Source: Stenotrophomonas maltophilia D457 (GTDB taxonomy: Bacteria > Pseudomonadota > Gammaproteobacteria > Xanthomonadales > Xanthomonadaceae). From it: 64,000 nucleotides of DNA. Below the pieces are notes generated by a model. It was not told where the DNA came from, made no database searches, and saw only the letters and a program-made list of their open reading frames with translations. The number at the start of each line of letters is the position of its first letter. Position 1 is the first letter of the stretch. Where the stretch lies: the NCBI RefSeq assembly GCF_000284595.1, contig NC_017671.1, forward strand, positions 4,497,001 through 4,561,000, written 5' to 3'. The translations under genes were made by a program, and so were the position numbers. Positions 52,114-59,187 of the stretch are shown here, in pieces.

Positions 52114-54339
52114 TCAAGGCTTCAGGCAGCGCCCCAGGAAGGCTTCGGCCACACGGTAGCGATGCAGGGCATCGGCGCCGGACAGGCCATGCTTGGCACC
52201 CGGGTAGGTCATCAGCTCGAACGGCTGGCCGCGCTTCTGCAGCGCGCTCATCAAGCTGGTCGAATTGGTGAACAGCACGTTGTCGTCCGCCATGCCGTGG
52301 ATCAGCAGCAACGGCGAGCGCAGCCCATCGATGTGGGTCAGCACGCGCGCTTCACGGTAACCGGCGTCGTTGCGCGCCGGCAGGTCCATGTAGCGCTCGG
52401 TGTAATGGCTGTCGTACAGGCCCCAGTCGGTGACCGGGGCACCGGCCACGCCGCAGGCGTACTGGTTCGACGCCTTGGCCAGCAGCATCAGGGTCATGTA
52501 ACCGCCGTTGGACCAGCCCTGCACGCCGATGCGCGCCGGGTCCACCCACGGCTGCTGCTTGAGCCAGGCCACGCCGCGCAGCTGGTCGGTCACTTCCACC
52601 GTGCCCTGCTTCCCATACAGCGCACCACCGAAGTCGCGGCCACGGCGCGGGGTGCCGCGGTTGTCCAGCGAGAACACGACGTAGCCCTGCTGGGCCAGGT
52701 ACTGGTTGAACAGATGGTCGCCACGGCCGGGCCAGCTGTCGGTGACGGTCTGGCTGGCCGGGCCGCCATAGACATACACCGCCACCGGGTAGCGCCTGGA
52801 CGGATCGAAGCCGGCCGGCTTGATCAGGCTGTAGTGCAGTGGCGTCTTGCCGTCGGCGGCGGTGAGCGTGCCGAACTCGACCGGGCGCTGCGCGTCGCGG
52901 TAGCGCGCATACGGGTGCTTGGGATCGGCCAGGTTGTTTTCCACCAGTGTGGCGATCTTCTCGCCGTTGGCGCGGAACAGCTCGATCTGCGGCGGCGTGG
53001 TGCTGTTGGACCAGCTGTCCACATAGACGCTGGCGTTGCGGGCGAAGCTGGCGCTGTGCATGCCCGGCGCCTTCGACAGGCGCTGCGGCTCGCCGCCCTG
53101 CAGCGATACCGCGTAGATCTGGCTTTCGCGCGGGCTTTCGATGCCGGCGCGGAAGTAGGCCTTGCCGGCCGTCTCATCCACCGCCAGCAGCTCGTCCACC
53201 GGCCAGTTGCCGTGGGTCAGCGCGGTGGTCTTGCCGTTGCTGTCGATGCGGTACAGGTGCTGGAAGCCGGTGCGCTCGGACGACCACAGTACGCTGCCGT
53301 CTTCAAGGAAGCGCAGGCTGTTGTGCAGCGGCACCCAGGTCGGGCTGGTTTCGTGGGCGAGTACGCGCTGGCGGTTGGAGTCGAGTGCCACTTCCACCAG
53401 GTCCAGCTGCTTCTGGTCGCGCGACTGGCGCTGGAAGCTCAGGTGCTGCGCATCGCGCCAATCGACGCGGGCCAGGTAGATGTCCTGTTCCTTGCCCAGG
53501 TCGACCCAGCGCGGCTGCGCCCCGGCGGCCGGTGCGATCACGCCCAGCTGCACGCGCACGTTGGCGTCACCGGCGGCCGGGTAACGCTGTTCGATCACAT
53601 CGGTGCGGTCGGCGTAGACCTCGTAGCGCTTCTGCACCGGCACCGGTGCCTCGTCGATGCGCGCGAACGCGATGGCCGAATCGTCCGGTGCCCACCAGTA
53701 ACCGGTGTGGCGGTCCATCTCTTCATCGGCGACGAACTCGGCCACGCCGTTGCCGATGGTGGTGCTGCCGTCGCGGGTCAGCTGCAGCTGCTTTCCACTG
53801 GCCAGGTCGATCACCCACAGGTTGCGGCCGCGGATGAAGCTGACGAAGCCGCCCTTGGGCGACAGCTTGGCGTCGGTGGCGAAGCCCTCACCGTGGGTCA
53901 GCTGGCGCACGGCCGCCGCCCCCTGCTGCTTGAGGTCGTACAGGTACAGCTCGCCGCCCAACGGGAACAGCAGGCGCTGTGCGTCCGGCGACCACTGGTA
54001 ATCGACGATGCCGGTCATCGCGGCGATGCGCTGGCGCTCGCGGCGCGCCTTTTCCTCATCGCTGAGGGTCTCGGTGCCGGGCAGCACCACCTTGGAATCA
54101 ACCAGCAACCGGGTCTGGCCACTGCCGATGTCGTAGGTCCACAGATCCAGCTGGTTGCGATCGCTGTCCTTGCCGCGCAGGAAACTGACCTGCGAACCGT
54201 CCGGCGCCACCTTGGGCTTCATCAGGGTCGGGCCGGACAGCGGCAGCGGGCCGGTGATGGCCTCCAGGGTCAGCTTTTCGGCGTGGGCGGCGGTACTGGT
54301 GGCGAGCATGAGGGCAAGCGAAGCGAACAGGTGGCGCAT
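52114..54339 (-). CDS. Dipeptidyl peptidase IV-like S9 family serine peptidase
   Basis: A 741-aa secreted or periplasmic enzyme with signal peptide MRHLFASLALMLATSTAAHA. An N-terminal DPP IV beta-propeller precedes a C-terminal alpha/beta hydrolase. The nucleophile is in GVQGWSNGGYMTL, the Asp in HGMADDNVLFTNS and the His in AKHGLSGADA. The active-site Glu motif is probably WAPDDSAIAFARIDEAPVPV. It releases X-Pro dipeptides from peptide N-termini. The start at 54339 gives the signal peptide. It resembles the DPP IV reported from Stenotrophomonas. Confidence 0.9.
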   Translation of the reverse strand: MRHLFASLALMLATSTAAHAEKLTLEAITGPLPLSGPTLMKPKVAPDGSQVSFLRGKDSDRNQLDLWTYDIGSGQTRLLVDSKVVLPGTETLSDEEKARRERQRIAAMTGIVDYQWSPDAQRLLFPLGGELYLYDLKQQGAAAVRQLTHGEGFATDAKLSPKGGFVSFIRGRNLWVIDLASGKQLQLTRDGSTTIGNGVAEFVADEEMDRHTGYWWAPDDSAIAFARIDEAPVPVQKRYEVYADRTDVIEQRYPAAGDANVRVQLGVIAPAAGAQPRWVDLGKEQDIYLARVDWRDAQHLSFQRQSRDQKQLDLVEVALDSNRQRVLAHETSPTWVPLHNSLRFLEDGSVLWSSERTGFQHLYRIDSNGKTTALTHGNWPVDELLAVDETAGKAYFRAGIESPRESQIYAVSLQGGEPQRLSKAPGMHSASFARNASVYVDSWSNSTTPPQIELFRANGEKIATLVENNLADPKHPYARYRDAQRPVEFGTLTAADGKTPLHYSLIKPAGFDPSRRYPVAVYVYGGPASQTVTDSWPGRGDHLFNQYLAQQGYVVFSLDNRGTPRRGRDFGGALYGKQGTVEVTDQLRGVAWLKQQPWVDPARIGVQGWSNGGYMTLMLLAKASNQYACGVAGAPVTDWGLYDSHYTERYMDLPARNDAGYREARVLTHIDGLRSPLLLIHGMADDNVLFTNSTSLMSALQKRGQPFELMTYPGAKHGLSGADALHRYRVAEAFLGRCLKP

Positions 54340-54455
54340 GGAGGATCCCGGCAAACGGCAGGTCCGCCCGGCGGCGGGCGCGGGGCGGTCGTTCCCCCAT
54401 CCTAACCAAGCCCGTGCAGGAAGGCAGCATGACCTTCTGCCCATGCTGCGGTGCT

Positions 54456-54494
54456 GGGGTCAGGGCCCTTTGCGTTGCAAAGGGATCCGACCCC
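54456..54494. repeat. GGGGTC palindrome
   Basis: GGGGTCAGGGCCCTTTGCG, a short loop, and the right arm GCAAAGGGATCCGACCCC. The outer arms are shared with the copy at 39607. It lies between the GST gene stop and the DPP IV gene start. Confidence 0.78.
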
Positions 54495-54502
54495 GCGGCG
54501 GG

Positions 54503-55192
54503 TCAGCGCTGGCCGAACAGGTGCTTGCGCTCTTCGTCGCTGAGCGGCTTGCCGGCGTTCGGGTTCACCTGCTGGCGCAGCGCATAGGCGCGCTGGGTGG
54601 CCGGGCGCGCGGCGATGGCCTCGTGCCAGCGCTTGAGGTTCGGGAACGCGGCGAAGTCCACCGGCAGCTTGTCGTAGGCGCCGATCCACGGGTAGCTGGC
54701 CATGTCGGCGATGGTGTACTCGTCGCCGGCCAGGAAGGCGTGCTGGGCCAGGCGCTTGTCCATCACCCCGTGCAGGCGGCGCACTTCGTTGTCGTAGCGC
54801 TCGATGGCATAGGGAATTTTTTCTGGTGCGTACACGTTGAAGTGGCCCATCTGGCCACTCATCGGGCCCAGGCCGGCCATCTGCCAGAACAGCCATTCCA
54901 AGGTGGTCACGCGGCCGCGCGGGTCGCTGGGCAGGAAGCGGCCGGTCTTCTCGGCCAGGTACAGCAGGATCGCACCGGACTCGAACACGCTCTGCGGGGC
55001 ACCGCCATCGGCCGGGGCGTGGTCGACGATGGCCGGCATCTTGTTGTTGGGCGAGATGGCCAGGAACTCTGGCTTGAACTGGTCACCCGAGCCGATGTTG
55101 ACCGGGTGGATGCGGTACTCCAGGCCGGCTTCCTCCAACAGCAGGGTCACTTTGTGGCCGTTCGGGGTGGGCCAGTAATACAGGTCGATCAT
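54503..55192 (-). CDS. Glutathione S-transferase family protein (YfcG/YghU-like disulfide reductase)
   Basis: A 229-aa protein. The thioredoxin-like N-domain reads MIDLYYWPTPNGHKVTLLLE; the TPNGHKV motif with Thr/Asn in place of catalytic Cys or Ser is typical of Nu-class YfcG and YghU. GSGDQFKPEFLAISPNNKMP and SGAILLYLAEKTGRF follow. The C-domain is helical with GQMGHFNVYAPEKIPYAIER. YfcG binds glutathione and reduces small disulfides. The ATG at 55192 was chosen as it starts the conserved beta-1 strand. Confidence 0.9.
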   Translation of the reverse strand: MIDLYYWPTPNGHKVTLLLEEAGLEYRIHPVNIGSGDQFKPEFLAISPNNKMPAIVDHAPADGGAPQSVFESGAILLYLAEKTGRFLPSDPRGRVTTLEWLFWQMAGLGPMSGQMGHFNVYAPEKIPYAIERYDNEVRRLHGVMDKRLAQHAFLAGDEYTIADMASYPWIGAYDKLPVDFAAFPNLKRWHEAIAARPATQRAYALRQQVNPNAGKPLSDEERKHLFGQR

Positions 55193-55304
55193 GGCGTCGG
55201 CTCGGGGTGCGGAAAGGAACCTGAAGTCTAGTGCGTGAGTTGGGTTGGCACCGTCATGGCGGGCCGGTAACCTCGCCTCTCCCCCGAAACGCAGCATCCC
55301 CCGC

Positions 55305-55925
55305 ATGAGTGCAAACCGCCCGCCGCTCTCCCCGTTGTCCACGCTGATCTTCGCCTCGCGCTGGCTGCAGCTGCCGCTGTACCTGGGCCTGATCGTGGCG
55401 CAGTGCGTCTACGTGTTCCTGTTCGGCAAGGAACTGTGGCACCTGATCTCGCATTCCGCCTCGATGGGCGAGCAGCAGATCATGCTGATCGTGCTGGGCC
55501 TGATCGACGTGGTGATGATCTCCAACCTGCTGGTAATGGTGATCGTCGGCGGCTACGAGACCTTCGTCTCGCGCCTGCGCCTGGAAGGCCACCCGGACCA
55601 GCCGGAATGGCTGAGCCACGTCAATGCCAGCGTGCTGAAGGTGAAGCTGGCGATGGCGATCATCGGCATCTCCTCGATCCACCTGCTGAAGACCTTCATC
55701 GCCAGCGGTGCGCTGGGCGGTATCCCGCTGTGCACGCCGGAGCAGATGAGCGTGGCCGCCGCCAACATCGGTGTCGCCCGCTGCTCGATGCTGACCCAGG
55801 AAGGCGTGCTGTGGCAGACCATCATCCACTGCGTGTTCATCCTGTCGGCGATCGGCATCGCCTGGACCGACAAGCTGATGTCCAACGGCCACAGCAAGTC
55901 GCACGACAAGGCACACGACCACTGA
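55305..55925 (+). CDS. YqhA/UPF0114 family membrane protein (TIGR00645)
   Basis: A 206-aa protein with four membrane helices (WLQLPLYLGLIVAQCVYVFL; LIVLGLIDVVMISNLLVMVI; KLAMAIIGISSIHLLKTFIA; IIHCVFILSAIGIAWTDKL) and the conserved GGYETFVSRLRLEGHPDQPE loop. The insertion LGGIPLCTPEQMSVAAANIG and a His-rich tail (HSKSHDKAHDH) are lineage-specific. E. coli YqhA has unknown function. The start was placed at 55305 so that the sequence starts MSANRPPLSPLSTLIFASRW as in the family. Confidence 0.85.
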   Translation: MSANRPPLSPLSTLIFASRWLQLPLYLGLIVAQCVYVFLFGKELWHLISHSASMGEQQIMLIVLGLIDVVMISNLLVMVIVGGYETFVSRLRLEGHPDQPEWLSHVNASVLKVKLAMAIIGISSIHLLKTFIASGALGGIPLCTPEQMSVAAANIGVARCSMLTQEGVLWQTIIHCVFILSAIGIAWTDKLMSNGHSKSHDKAHDH

Positions 55926-55962
55926 GGTCGCCGCCGGCCACGACATGATCGCCGCGGCCCCA

Positions 55963-55998
55963 CCCGGCCACCACCCCTTGTGCGGGGCGGTGGCCGGG
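55963..55998 (+). terminator. Strong hairpin after the YqhA-like gene
   Basis: CCCGGCCACC and GGTGGCCGGG enclose a smaller CCCC/GGGG stem. No T run follows, so it may be a weak or factor-assisted terminator, or simply an mRNA 3' stabilising structure. Confidence 0.4.
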
Positions 55999-56126
55999 AT
56001 GCTAGATTGCATCCTCGCCGTTGCCGGCGGTGGCGTCGGGAAACGCCACCCTGCCGCGCCTGGACCACGGGTCCCGGCCATGCATATCAATGATTTACGT
56101 CACGTCGTCTTCTAAAGGGGAGCAGG

Positions 56127-57140
56127 ATGTCGCACGTCTCAACGATCACCGCCGCGCGCCGGTGGCTGCCGGTTGCCTTGGCACTGGCGCTGGCCGCCTG
56201 CTCGGGCAAGGAAGAATCCGCAGCACCGGCTCCGGCCGCCGCCCCCACCGCCGCTGCACCGGCCGCACCGGTGGTCGCCGCCAAGGTGCAGTCGATGGGC
56301 ACCGAGCAGCTGCGTGAGTCGGCCAGCCAGGCCCTGCGCGAGAACCGCATGTACGCGCCGGCCGGCGACAACGCCATCGAGTACTACCTCGCCCTGCGCG
56401 ACAAGACCCCGGACGACGCCTCGGTGAAGAGCGCGCTGACCGACCTGCTGCCGTACACCCTGATCGCCGCCGAGCAGCACCTGGGGCGCGAGGACTACAC
56501 CGAAGCGCAGCGGCTGGTGGCGCTGATCGAGAAGGTGGATGCATCCGCGCCGGCCCTGCCGCGCCTGAAGGACGGCCTGGCCAAGGGCGTGCAGAACGCG
56601 GCCAAGCGCACCGAGGCCGAAGCCGAGAAGGCCAAGAAGGACGCCGAGGACCGCAGCAAGCAGCAGACCGAACAGCAGCGCCTGGCCGAGCAGCGTGCCA
56701 AGGAAGCCGACGCGGCCAAGCAGATCGCTGCGCAGCAGGATGCCGCCCGCCGCGACAACGAGCGCCAGGAAGCCGAGCGCCAGGCCGCCGCGCGCCGCGA
56801 AGCCGAGCTGAAGCAGCAGCAGGCCGCCGCCCAGCAGGCCAGTGCCGCACGCCAGGCCGCGGCTCCAGCGGCCGCTGCGGCGCCGAACCTGCGCCCGGTC
56901 AGCACCCCGGCGCCGCGCTATCCGTCCGAGGCACTGCGTGCAGGCACCTCCGGCGAAGTGCTGGTGGAAATCACCGTCGGCACCGACGGCTCAGTGACCA
57001 ACGCCCGCGTGCTGCGCGCAACACCGTCGCGCGTCTTCGATCGCGAAGCCATGAACGCGGTCAAGCGCTGGCGCTTCGAGCCGGTCAGCGCACCGGTCAC
57101 CACCCGCCGTACCCTGGTATTCGCCCCGGGCGGCACCTGA
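56127..57140 (+). CDS. Lipoprotein with coiled coil and TonB C-terminal domain
   Basis: A 337-aa protein. The N-terminus (RRWLPVALALALAACSGKEE) has a lipobox with Cys25 followed by Ser, instead of the uncleaved TonB membrane anchor. An Ala/Pro-rich spacer is followed by a helical domain (about 55-150) and a long charged coiled coil rich in Glu, Gln, Lys and Arg (about 150-245). The TonB C-terminal domain is PNLRPVSTPAPRYPSEALRA, then GEVLVEITVGTDGSVTNARV and AVKRWRFEPVS. Without ExbBD contact via a TonB helix, a classical energy transducer is unlikely. A periplasmic or outer-membrane tether is more plausible. Single gene. Confidence 0.85.
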   Translation: MSHVSTITAARRWLPVALALALAACSGKEESAAPAPAAAPTAAAPAAPVVAAKVQSMGTEQLRESASQALRENRMYAPAGDNAIEYYLALRDKTPDDASVKSALTDLLPYTLIAAEQHLGREDYTEAQRLVALIEKVDASAPALPRLKDGLAKGVQNAAKRTEAEAEKAKKDAEDRSKQQTEQQRLAEQRAKEADAAKQIAAQQDAARRDNERQEAERQAAARREAELKQQQAAAQQASAARQAAAPAAAAAPNLRPVSTPAPRYPSEALRAGTSGEVLVEITVGTDGSVTNARVLRATPSRVFDREAMNAVKRWRFEPVSAPVTTRRTLVFAPGGT

Positions 57141-57144
57141 CCGC

Positions 57145-57174
57145 AAAAAGGGGACGGAGGGGATTAAGTCGTTT
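57145..57174. repeat. Half-palindrome of the RAYT-associated repeat family
   Basis: A run of five A, then GGGGACGGAGGGGATTAAGT and CGTTT, begins 5 bp after the stop of the TonB-like gene. It is identical to the left arm at 41784-41813 apart from its edges; no right arm follows. Confidence 0.88.
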
Positions 57175-57191
57175 CCGCCCCCGCAATGAGG

Positions 57192-57224
57192 ACACGGCCC
57201 GGCATGTCCGGGCCGTGTTCGTTT
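57192..57224. terminator. Hairpin terminator between convergent genes
   Basis: A perfect 11-bp stem ACACGGCCCGG / CCGGGCCGTGT with loop CATGT, followed on the plus strand by TCGTTT. It probably ends transcription from the TonB-like gene. Confidence 0.65.
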
Positions 57225-57478
57225 CAGGAGAGGCTGTCGATCAGCCGTTGCAGTGCCGGATCGCGCGCGGCCAGCACCTGGAACAGGCCCAGCGCATGCA
57301 GGCCCGGCAGCAGCCCACGCAGGTCGGCTTCGGCGGTGGCGCGGGTGGCGTCATCGCTGGCGGGGTCCTGCCAGTCACGGACGCTGGCGAGGAAGGCGAC
57401 GACGCTGCCCTTGCGCACGGTGAGGCCGTTTACCTGCACCTCGTCCTGATGGTCGGGAAGAATGTCCTGCGGCTGCAT
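57224..57478 (-). CDS. Small hypothetical protein
   Basis: An 84-aa protein: MQPQDILPDHQDEVQVNGLT, RKGSVVAFLASVRDWQDPAS, then an acidic/helical stretch ending DPALQRLIDSLS. No signal peptide, membrane helix or known domain. The AGGAGCATCACCC before its ATG is a good ribosome site, which supports a real gene. It is divergent from the AraC regulator with about 78 bp between and might be its target. Function unknown. Confidence 0.65.
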   Translation of the reverse strand: MQPQDILPDHQDEVQVNGLTVRKGSVVAFLASVRDWQDPASDDATRATAEADLRGLLPGLHALGLFQVLAARDPALQRLIDSLS

Positions 57479-57556
57479 GGGTGATGCTCCTGTGGGATCG
57501 GGAGCCCAGTGTGACGCCCAGTCATCGGCAGTTCTGCCGTATAACTGCCATTGGAT

Positions 57557-58354
57557 ATGGCAGATCAGACATCACCTGTGCTGATTGACCCCGCTTTGGC
57601 GAACGCTGAAGGCGGTCCTCTCGTCATGGCCTCCCAGCTGCGGGTGCCGGGACGGCGCCGCACCGCGCGCCACCAGCACGTGCGCGGCCAGTTGCTGGGT
57701 GCCCACCACGGCCTGCTGCGGATCGAGGCCGGCGACCTGCACTGGCTGCTGCCGGCGGGGCATGTTGCCTGGATACCGCCCTTGCTGCCCCACGCCCTGG
57801 TAGGGGCAGACGCATTCGATGGCTGGAGCCTGTACGTCCGCGCCGATACCGGCCTGGATCTGCCCCTGCTGCCCCGTATTTTCCAACCCGATGCGCTGTT
57901 GCAGGCGGCGGTGACGCGCGCACTGCGCTGGCCACACCAGGCACTGGACGCTGCGCAGGCACGCCTGGCCGACGTCATCGCCGATGAGATCCGTGCCAGC
58001 ACTCCCTTGCCATTTGCCCTGCCACAGCCGCGGGATCGCCGGTTGCGGCGGATCGCGGCGGCGCTGGCGCGTTCGCCGGACGACCTGCGCAGCGTCGAAG
58101 CGTGGGCAGCCGCCAGCGGACTGTCCAGCCGCAGCCTCGCCCGCCGTTGGCAGGCCGAAACAGGCATGACCTTGAGCCAGTGGCGGCAGCGCCTGCGCGT
58201 GCTGCTGTCACTGCCACGCCTGCTGGCAGGCGAACCGGTGATCAGCGTCGCCCTGTCGATGGGCTACGACACGCCCAGTTCCTTCATCAACGTGTTCAAG
58301 CGCGAGATGGGGGTAACGCCCGCGCGGTACGCAAAAGGGGACGGAGGGGATTAA
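57557..58354 (+). CDS. AraC-family transcriptional regulator
   Basis: About 265 aa. The N-terminal cupin-like sensor (RRRTARHQHVRGQLLGAHHG, then LLPAGHVAWIPPLLPHAL) carries a His-rich ligand site. The C-terminal pair of HTH motifs is SVEAWAAASGLSSRSLARRW and VISVALSMGYDTPSSFINVF, ending FKREMGVTPARY. It regulates unknown targets, possibly the divergent small gene. The ATG at 57557 was preferred; a TTG two codons earlier is also in frame. The last seven residues, AKGDGGD and the stop TAA, are encoded by the repeat at 58333, so the original C-terminus was probably replaced. Confidence 0.9.
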   Translation: MADQTSPVLIDPALANAEGGPLVMASQLRVPGRRRTARHQHVRGQLLGAHHGLLRIEAGDLHWLLPAGHVAWIPPLLPHALVGADAFDGWSLYVRADTGLDLPLLPRIFQPDALLQAAVTRALRWPHQALDAAQARLADVIADEIRASTPLPFALPQPRDRRLRRIAAALARSPDDLRSVEAWAAASGLSSRSLARRWQAETGMTLSQWRQRLRVLLSLPRLLAGEPVISVALSMGYDTPSSFINVFKREMGVTPARYAKGDGGD

Positions 58355-58358
58355 GTCG
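58333..58358. repeat. Left repeat arm of the RAYT module
   Basis: AAAAGGGGACGGAGGGGATT followed by AAGTCG. It overlaps the end of the AraC gene and supplies its stop (TAA at 58352-58354). Confidence 0.9.
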
Positions 58359-58453
58359 CTTCTGACTCCTCCGATACGCCTGCGCGGCATTACCTGATGC
58401 CCTACGCCACGGTGCCGATGCCAGGCTGAGGCCCCCTTCGACCTGGGAATCCC

Positions 58454-59164
58454 ATGCCCCGACAAGCGCGCCTGATGCTGGCCGGCCAGGCCTATCACGT
58501 GATCCAGCGCGGTGTGAACAAGGGTGCGATCTTTGTCGACGACATCGACCGGCAACTGTTCCTGCATCTGCTGCACAGCGCTTTCCTCAAGCACCGCGTC
58601 GCACTGCATGCCTACGTACTGATGGACAACCACATCCACCTGCTGGCCACGCCATCCACGCAGCGTGGGCTGGCCGATGCAATGCGCATGCAGGGCAACA
58701 ACTATGTGCAGGCTTTCAACCAGCGGCACGGCCGCACCGGTCCCCTGTGGCAGGGCCGCTTCCATTCCTCGATGATCGACAGCGACGCTTACCTGCTCAG
58801 CGTATACCGCTACATCGAACGCAATCCCGTTCGTGCCGGCATTGCGGTCAGTGCTGAAGATCATCCGTGGTCCAGCGTGCACGGCAATCTTCAACGACGC
58901 GATGACCCCATGCTGACCCCGCATCCCGCATTCAGAGCGTTGGCCGCGACCGCTCGCAACAGGACGACGGTGTATGCGCGATTCCTGCGCGATGTGAATG
59001 CGTCCGCCGATCTGCCCGCAATCCGCAGTCATAGCGCCAAACAGCGTCCGTTGGGGGATGCTGCGTTCCTGCGGATGGTAGAGAAGACGCTCGGGCGCCC
59101 GGTGGCGATGCGAAGACAAGGCCGCCCGCGCAAGGAGGGGACGGGAGGGGCAGAAACGACTTAA
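58454..59164 (+). CDS. REP-associated tyrosine transposase (RAYT, Y1/HUH family)
   Basis: A 236-aa Y1 transposase-like protein. It starts MPRQARLMLAGQAYHVIQRG, with the HUH motif DNHIHLLATP (His60, His62) and the likely catalytic Tyr84 in MQGNNYVQAFNQRHG. The RAYT signature GPLWQGRFHSSMIDSDAYLL and VYRYIERNPVRAGI follows. RAYTs cut and join single-stranded REP DNA and are thought to spread REP palindromes in trans. All catalytic residues are present, so activity is possible. The C-terminal residues and stop TAA lie within the right flanking repeat. No partner gene. Confidence 0.93.
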   Translation: MPRQARLMLAGQAYHVIQRGVNKGAIFVDDIDRQLFLHLLHSAFLKHRVALHAYVLMDNHIHLLATPSTQRGLADAMRMQGNNYVQAFNQRHGRTGPLWQGRFHSSMIDSDAYLLSVYRYIERNPVRAGIAVSAEDHPWSSVHGNLQRRDDPMLTPHPAFRALAATARNRTTVYARFLRDVNASADLPAIRSHSAKQRPLGDAAFLRMVEKTLGRPVAMRRQGRPRKEGTGGAETT

Positions 59165-59183
59165 TCCCCTCCGTCCCCTTTTT
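59154..59183. repeat. Right (inverted) repeat arm of the RAYT module
   Basis: AAACGACTTAATCCCCTCCG followed by TCCCCTTTTT is the inverse complement of the left arm. An imperfect copy of the left arm (GGGGACGGGAGGGG) lies just before it, so a degenerate dyad may be present. It also ends in a T run and could terminate RAYT transcription. Confidence 0.9.
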
Positions 59184-59187
59184 GGGG

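Larger units (their letters stand above)
58333..59183. mobile_element. RAYT module bounded by inverted repeat arms
   Basis: The gene for a REP-associated Y1 transposase is bracketed by AAAAGGGGACGGAGGGGATT (58333) and its inverted counterpart (59154-59183), which is the inverted-repeat layout of REP-RAYT units (REPtrons). The related full palindrome at 41784 and the half copy at 57145 show that the repeat has spread beyond this module. RAYT genes are usually vertically kept and do not behave as simple insertion sequences. The element boundaries are inferred from the repeat arms. Confidence 0.7.

Noticed and set aside
51733..54405. Plus-strand open frame of about 890 codons opposite the DPP IV gene
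   Set aside because: Shadow of the real peptidase gene on the other strand.
58454..59164. Ordinary IS200/IS605 insertion sequence
   Set aside because: The protein has RAYT signatures (GPLWQGRF, YRYIERNPVRAG), there is no tnpB/omega RNA, and the ends are REP-type arms.
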